The position numbers were made by a program, and so were the translations under genes. Source: Dethiosulfovibrio faecalis (GTDB lineage Bacteria > Synergistota > Synergistia > Synergistales > Dethiosulfovibrionaceae). Taken from it: a DNA stretch of 64,000 nt. Below, one piece after another: positions 60,350-64,000 of the stretch. The notes below the pieces were generated by a model. That model saw nothing but the letters and a program-made list of their open reading frames with translations, was not told the origin of the DNA and did not search any database. Within the stretch, counting starts at the first letter, position 1. Every line of letters starts with the position of its first letter. The stretch spans positions 1 to 64,000 of the forward strand of contig NZ_JAKGUE010000014.1 of NCBI RefSeq assembly GCF_021568795.1. Direction: 5' to 3'.

Positions 60350-60922
60350 TTATTCTTCCCCTTGATCGCTTTCGCTCTTAGGGGTTTTTTTGACCTCTTT
60401 CTGCTGGACCGGGGTCATCATCATCCGCATGTAACGTCCCTCCATACGAGGGAAACCCTCCATCTTACCGAGGTCCTCGCAGTCCTTGGCTACCCTGTCC
60501 AGCACCTCTTTGCCGCGATCCAGAAACGCCATCTCCCTACCCCTGAAGAATATGGAGACCTTCACCCTGTGACCGTTCTCCAGGAAACTTCTAATAGCCT
60601 TGGTTTTGAAGTTGTAATCGTGTTCGTCGATCTTCGGACGCATCTTCATTTCCTTGAGAGTCTGGGTCTTCTGTTTCTTACGAGCGTCCTTCTCCCGCTT
60701 CTGCTGCTGATACCTGAACTTACCGTAATCCAGGATGCGGCAGACCGGCGGATTGGCTCCCGGAGCCACCTCCACCAGGTCCAGTTCCTTCTCTGCCGAC
60801 AGATCCAGGGCTTCGTTTATGGGAAGGACTCCCAATTTTCCACCTTGATCGTCTATAACCAGGACCTCTCGTGCGGTTATTTCCTCGTTGACTCTCGGCT
60901 CGTCAGAAAGTTTCTTAGCTAT
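60350..60922 (-). CDS. infC: Translation initiation factor IF-3, apparent AUA start
   Basis: Keeps 30S subunits free and proofreads the start codon. The N-domain has VNEEITAREVLVIDD and LPINEALDLSAEKELDLVEVAP, then the linker KFRYQQQKREKDARKKQ and the C-domain MRPKIDEHDYNFKTKAIRSFLENGHRVKVSIFFRGREM. Conserved IF-3 residues begin near DEPRVNEEI, upstream of any ATG, GTG or TTG. The only plausible start is ATA 60922-60920, 7 nt after GGAGGTG. An in-frame TGA lies three codons before it. From there the protein is 190 aa, normal for IF-3. TTG 60835 would delete part of the N-domain. An atypical start is known for infC (AUU in E. coli) and underlies autoregulation. Confidence 0.93.
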   Translation of the reverse strand: MAKKLSDEPRVNEEITAREVLVIDDQGGKLGVLPINEALDLSAEKELDLVEVAPGANPPVCRILDYGKFRYQQQKREKDARKKQKTQTLKEMKMRPKIDEHDYNFKTKAIRSFLENGHRVKVSIFFRGREMAFLDRGKEVLDRVAKDCEDLGKMEGFPRMEGRYMRMMMTPVQQKEVKKTPKSESDQGEE

Positions 60923-61101
60923 AACGGTTCACCTCCGTGAATGATTGGCGTAAAAAAAGGGGACCGTCTAAGGCCCCCTCTGAAGTACGAAATACACTAC
61001 GCCCTGAGACGCGATAATTCGACTGGAACCAGACAACTGCTAAAAGCGTCGTCAGGTGAGGGGATCCCCTTCTTTTCTACATCGTAACTCGTGAGATGTT
61101 A
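60923..61101 (-). promoter_or_regulatory. infC leader with its own promoter
   Basis: Minus strand: TTGCCT (61124-61119), 17-bp spacer, TAACAT (61101-61096), so transcription should begin near 61089. The leader of about 167 nt up to the infC AUA contains a terminator hairpin at 60959-60978. In Firmicutes the same operon is controlled by an L20-binding leader with a terminator. That this leader also binds L20 is inference. Confidence 0.65.
60952..60978 (-). terminator. Attenuator terminator upstream of infC
   Basis: GGGGGCC and GGTCCCC pair over 7 bp (one G-U) around TTAGAC, followed by seven U on the minus strand (complement of 60952-60958). It is 18 nt before the infC SD. It could end thrS read-through, terminate the infC leader transcript conditionally, or both. 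Confidence 0.8.
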
Positions 61102-61132
61102 CCACGACATCCCGTTTTAGGCAAGTTTTTCT

Positions 61133-63025
61133 CTATAAGGGTGAGAACTGCCCTTCAAGCAGCTTCAGTAGATCCTCCTTGCTCATGGATCCCTTGTCCC
61201 CTTCGGACCGATCTCTTACCGATACGGTGCCGGTCTCCAGCTCTCTGTCTCCGACGACCAACATAAAGGGAACCTTCTCCATCTGAGCGTCTCTGATCTT
61301 CCTGCCGAGCTTTTCGTCTCTACAGTCCAGCTCAACCCGATATTCCCGATCCTGGAGAAGAACCTTCAGCTCCTTGGCGTAGCCAACGTGATCGTCCCCC
61401 ACCGCAAGTATCTTCACCTGAACGGGAGCGATCCAGAAGGGGAAGGCCCCTGCGTAATGCTCTATCAGTATGCCGAGGAAACGCTCGATGCTTCCCAATA
61501 TGGTCCTGTGGAGCATGGCAGGACGATGTTCCTTCCCGTCCGAGCCTATATAGGTGACGTCGAACTTCTCCGGCATCTGGAAGTCGAGCTGGATGGTCCC
61601 ACATTGCCAGGTTCTACCTATGCAGTCCTCCAGATGAAAGTCTATCTTGGGACCGTAGAAAGCGCCGTCTCCGGGGTTGAGCACGTAAGAGGTCCCTCTT
61701 TCCTCCAGCACCTCTCTCAGGGACCTCTCGGCCAACTCCCACATCTCGTCGCTGCCCATGGAGTTATCCGGCCTGGTGGACAATTCCACGTGGAACTTGA
61801 AGCCGAAGACCTCGGAGTATATGTAGTCCACCATGTCCATGATCAGGGAGACCTCGTCCTTGATCTGATCGGGGGTGCAATAGTGATGTGCATCGTCCTG
61901 GGTAAAGCAACGGACCCTCATCAGACCGTGTAGCACTCCGGACTTCTCGTGTCTATGGACGATCCCGAGCTCGCCGAGCCTGAGGGGAAGATCCCTATAG
62001 CTATGAAGATCCGATTTATAGACCAGGATCCCTCCGGGGCAGTTCATCGGTTTTATGGCGTAGGGCTGCTCGTCTATCTCGGTAAAATACATGTTTTCCC
62101 TGTAGTGATCCCAGTGCCCAGATTGTATCCATAGGTCCCTGTTCAGAATCAGGGGAGTCCTTATCTGATCGTAACCGTTCTTTCTGTGCACCTTGCTCCA
62201 GAAATCGATCAGGGTGTTTATCACGACCATACCCTTGGGATGGAAAAACGGGAACCCTGGACCTTCTTTGTGGAGAGAGAACAGACCCAGCTCACGGCCT
62301 ATCTTGCGGTGATCCCTCTTCTTGGCCTCCTCCATCCTGGTGACGTAGGCCTCCAGTTCCTCCTTGGTGGCGAAGGCGGTTCCGTATATACGGGTAAGCA
62401 TGATGTTGTTCTCGTCGCCTCTCCAATAGGCACCGGCGACGGAGAGAAGCTTGAAGTTCTGAAGCACCCTGGTGTTGGGAACGTGAGGTCCTCGGCAGAG
62501 ATCGACGTATTCGTCCTGCCAATACAGGTTGACCGAAGCGTCGTCTATTCCCTCCAGAATCTCGACCTTATAGGGATCCTTCCTTTCCTTGAAGATCTCT
62601 ATGGCCTCTTCTCTGGAGACTCGCTGACGCTTCAGAGGTATTCCCCTCTTGACTATCCTGCGCATCTCCTTCTCCAGGGCGGGCAGATCCGTCTCGGAGA
62701 TGGGCTCCTTGAACTCTATGTCGTAGTAGAAACCGTCCTTTATCACCGGACCTATGGCGACCACTGCGCCAGGGAACAGTCTGGTGGCGGCCTGGGCCAA
62801 GAGATGGGCGGTCGAGTGTCTAAGTATCTCCAGACCCTCTTCGGTATCGGAGGTTATGGGCTCCACCGAGGCGTCGCAGGAGACCTCTACGTCGAGGTCC
62901 AGCTCCTCTCCGTTCACCTTGGCCGAAAGAGCTCCCTTGTCAAGCTTCCATTCCTTTAAGATATCGCCGACGACAGCCTTCTCAGATTCGAAAAGCTGTC
63001 CGGCTGGACCGGAAAAACGATACAT
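61133..63025 (-). CDS. thrS: Threonine--tRNA ligase
   Basis: Class II synthetase with a TGS domain (about 1-65), then an editing domain with the HSTAHLLAQAA motif (near 72-82) and the second-half SVAGAYWRGDENNIMLTRIYGTAF. The catalytic core follows (MNCPGGILVYKSDLHSYRDLPLRL, RCFTQDDAHHYC, HRTILGSIERFLGILIEHYAGAFPFWIAPVQ), with an anticodon-binding domain at the end. 630 aa, normal. No threonine T-box or leader peptide is seen in the 73-bp gap behind dut. Confidence 0.97.
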   Translation of the reverse strand: MYRFSGPAGQLFESEKAVVGDILKEWKLDKGALSAKVNGEELDLDVEVSCDASVEPITSDTEEGLEILRHSTAHLLAQAATRLFPGAVVAIGPVIKDGFYYDIEFKEPISETDLPALEKEMRRIVKRGIPLKRQRVSREEAIEIFKERKDPYKVEILEGIDDASVNLYWQDEYVDLCRGPHVPNTRVLQNFKLLSVAGAYWRGDENNIMLTRIYGTAFATKEELEAYVTRMEEAKKRDHRKIGRELGLFSLHKEGPGFPFFHPKGMVVINTLIDFWSKVHRKNGYDQIRTPLILNRDLWIQSGHWDHYRENMYFTEIDEQPYAIKPMNCPGGILVYKSDLHSYRDLPLRLGELGIVHRHEKSGVLHGLMRVRCFTQDDAHHYCTPDQIKDEVSLIMDMVDYIYSEVFGFKFHVELSTRPDNSMGSDEMWELAERSLREVLEERGTSYVLNPGDGAFYGPKIDFHLEDCIGRTWQCGTIQLDFQMPEKFDVTYIGSDGKEHRPAMLHRTILGSIERFLGILIEHYAGAFPFWIAPVQVKILAVGDDHVGYAKELKVLLQDREYRVELDCRDEKLGRKIRDAQMEKVPFMLVVGDRELETGTVSVRDRSEGDKGSMSKEDLLKLLEGQFSPL

Positions 63026-63098
63026 TTCCTACCTGCCTTTCCAAGGACCGACCAGGCCCTTTAACGCTAGAGGGGACCTTGATGTCCCCGTTCCTCCA

Positions 63099-63557
63099 CT
63101 ATTTCCTCGAAGGGGTCGATATACCGGTGCTACCAAATCCACCGGAGCCTCTCTCGGTGGATTCCAAAGTAGCGACCTCCTCCCAGCAGGCCCTCGCGAC
63201 CGGAGCGATCACCAATTGGGCGATTCTGTCGCCTACGGCCACCTCGAAGGGACCATCTCCCAGGTTCATCATTATTACCCTGATCTCTCCCCTGTAATCC
63301 GAATCTATGGTTCCAGGAGAGTTCGGGACCACCAGACCTCTCTTGAGAGCCAGACCGCTTCTTGGGCGGACCTGGGCCTCGAACCCATCGGGAACGGCTA
63401 TCCTGAGTCCGGTTCCCACCGTCATGCATTTTCCCTGAGGGATAACCACCGACTCCGCCGCTATCAGGTCCATGCCGGCGGAACCACTCGTCTCATAGCC
63501 GGGAAGGGGAAGCCTTAAGGCTTCCCCTTCCCGTACCACGGGAATACGTATCTCCAT
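63099..63557 (-). CDS. dut: dUTP diphosphatase
   Basis: Trimeric dUTPase that keeps uracil out of DNA and supplies dUMP for ThyX. Motif 1 is [10 protein letters not shown] (near 23-32), motif 3 [11 protein letters not shown] with the uracil-binding beta-hairpin, motif 2 [10 protein letters not shown], motif 4 GDRIAQLVI and the C-terminal Arg/Gly arm [10 protein letters not shown]. 152 aa from ATG 63557, two bases after the pnp stop codon. The frame is open upstream to GTG 63584, which would overlap pnp. Confidence 0.95.
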   Translation of the reverse strand: MEIRIPVVREGEALRLPLPGYETSGSAGMDLIAAESVVIPQGKCMTVGTGLRIAVPDGFEAQVRPRSGLALKRGLVVPNSPGTIDSDYRGEIRVIMMNLGDGPFEVAVGDRIAQLVIAPVARACWEEVATLESTERGSGGFGSTGISTPSRK

Positions 63558-63558
63558 T

Positions 63559-64000
63559 TTATCTGCGATCGTTTCTACGACCACCGTTACCGCCTCTTCG
63601 ACGATCGTCTCCGCCAGGCCTACGCCTGTCGTTGCCGGCAGGTGCGGGAGGCAGGGCAGCTATCGCCTCGTCCCTCTCGGCCTCGAAGGACAGGCAGGAC
63701 TCCAGTCCGGCCTCCTTGACCTTCGCCTCGTCGGCCAAGATCTTCTTTCTGGTCAGGTTTATCCTGCCCATATCGTCGATCTCTCGGACCATCACCAGCA
63801 CCGGGTCACCGGGCTTGAACACGTCCTCGACCTTTCCTACCCTATGGGTACTGATCTCGCTGACGTGAAGCAGTCCCTCCTTGCCTGGCAGGACCTCCAC
63901 GAAGGCTCCGAAGGCCATGAGACGGGTCACCTTGCCCTGGAACACCTCTCCGGCCTGGACCTCTCTGACTATATCGTCAATCATCTTGATCGCCGCGTTG
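63559..64000 (-). CDS. pnp: Polyribonucleotide nucleotidyltransferase, C-terminal part (partial)
   Basis: 3' part of PNPase, the phosphorolytic 3'-5' exonuclease of RNA decay. The frame is open through the right window edge (reading ...[11 protein letters not shown]), so the start is outside. Visible are the end of the KH region and a full S1 domain with [48 protein letters not shown] and [11 protein letters not shown]. The protein ends in an unusual tail rich in Arg, Gly, Asp and Asn ([18 protein letters not shown]), probably disordered and RNA-binding. Confidence 0.95.
   Translation of the reverse strand, partial: NAAIKMIDDIVREVQAGEVFQGKVTRLMAFGAFVEVLPGKEGLLHVSEISTHRVGKVEDVFKPGDPVLVMVREIDDMGRINLTRKKILADEAKVKEAGLESCLSFEAERDEAIAALPPAPAGNDRRRPGGDDRRRGGNGGRRNDRR

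Noticed and set aside
60350..60835. infC starting at TTG 60835 (161 aa)
   Set aside because: It would remove conserved IF-3 N-domain residues and has no SD; the AUA start has a perfect SD.
1..64000. CRISPR array, insertion sequence, prophage or toxin-antitoxin cassette
   Set aside because: No regularly spaced direct repeats, transposase, integrase, phage structural gene or typical small toxin-antitoxin pair was seen.

Overview
The window looks like a core chromosomal segment of an anaerobic, flagellated, diderm bacterium of the phylum Synergistota, probably close to Dethiosulfovibrio. That placement is inference from gene content and style: estimated mid-50s GC, many TTG and GTG starts, thyX instead of thyA, oxaloacetate-decarboxylase-type carboxyltransferase, and Firmicutes-like gene order in a non-Firmicute. 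No search was run. Nearly everything is on the minus strand. The exceptions are a PBP1A gene at the left end and a three-gene plus-strand unit at 22.6-24.5 kb. There is no sign of a prophage, insertion sequence or CRISPR array.

Layout. 1-96 is the 5' end of a 16S rRNA gene on the minus strand, with its promoter at 175-203, divergent from PBP1A (332-2563). A perfect 46-bp palindromic terminator (2567-2612) separates PBP1A from a long convergent minus-strand run: mfd, mazG, oxaloacetate decarboxylase alpha, NifU-like, phoH, pgpH, ybeY, CNNM/CBS protein, era, recO, glyQ, glyS and ppsR (18.5 to 2.6 kb). Next is glmU-prs-rplY-pth (22.4 to 18.8 kb), with a terminator-like hairpin in the glmU leader. 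The plus-strand unit encodes a small membrane protein, a CPBP-family intramembrane protease and an unrecognised secreted protein. The block dnaX-dnaE-pyk-nudix-cdaA-cdaR-glmM-galU-[glmS ribozyme]-glmS follows (38.5 to 24.6 kb). Then come an M48 protease, flagellar chaperones FlgN-like and FliS, a PfkB sugar kinase and trxB. The translation-termination run rpmE-thyX-DUF1385-prfA-prmC, an AI-2E-type permease/AlaX-like/HutP-like group, a GNAT-YoaP gene and tRNA-Arg(CCG) occupy 42.7-50.7 kb. The right end holds mutS2-cvpA-zapA-coiled coil-pheT-pheS-ktrA-ktrB-rplT-rpmI-infC, then thrS, dut and the 3' part of pnp.

How the genes work together. Wall precursor supply (glmS, glmM, glmU, galU) sits with c-di-AMP synthesis (cdaA, cdaR). 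The likely c-di-AMP hydrolase (pgpH) and a Ktr/Trk potassium system, a classical c-di-AMP target, lie elsewhere in the window. Leader RNA control recurs: a glmS ribozyme, a terminator in the infC leader, and a terminator in the glmU leader. infC appears to start with AUA, parallel to the AUU autoregulation of E. coli infC. The least explained items are an orphan HutP-like protein, the coupled small-membrane-protein/CPBP/secreted-protein unit, and a family of intergenic repeats upstream of mfd and downstream of the plus-strand unit.
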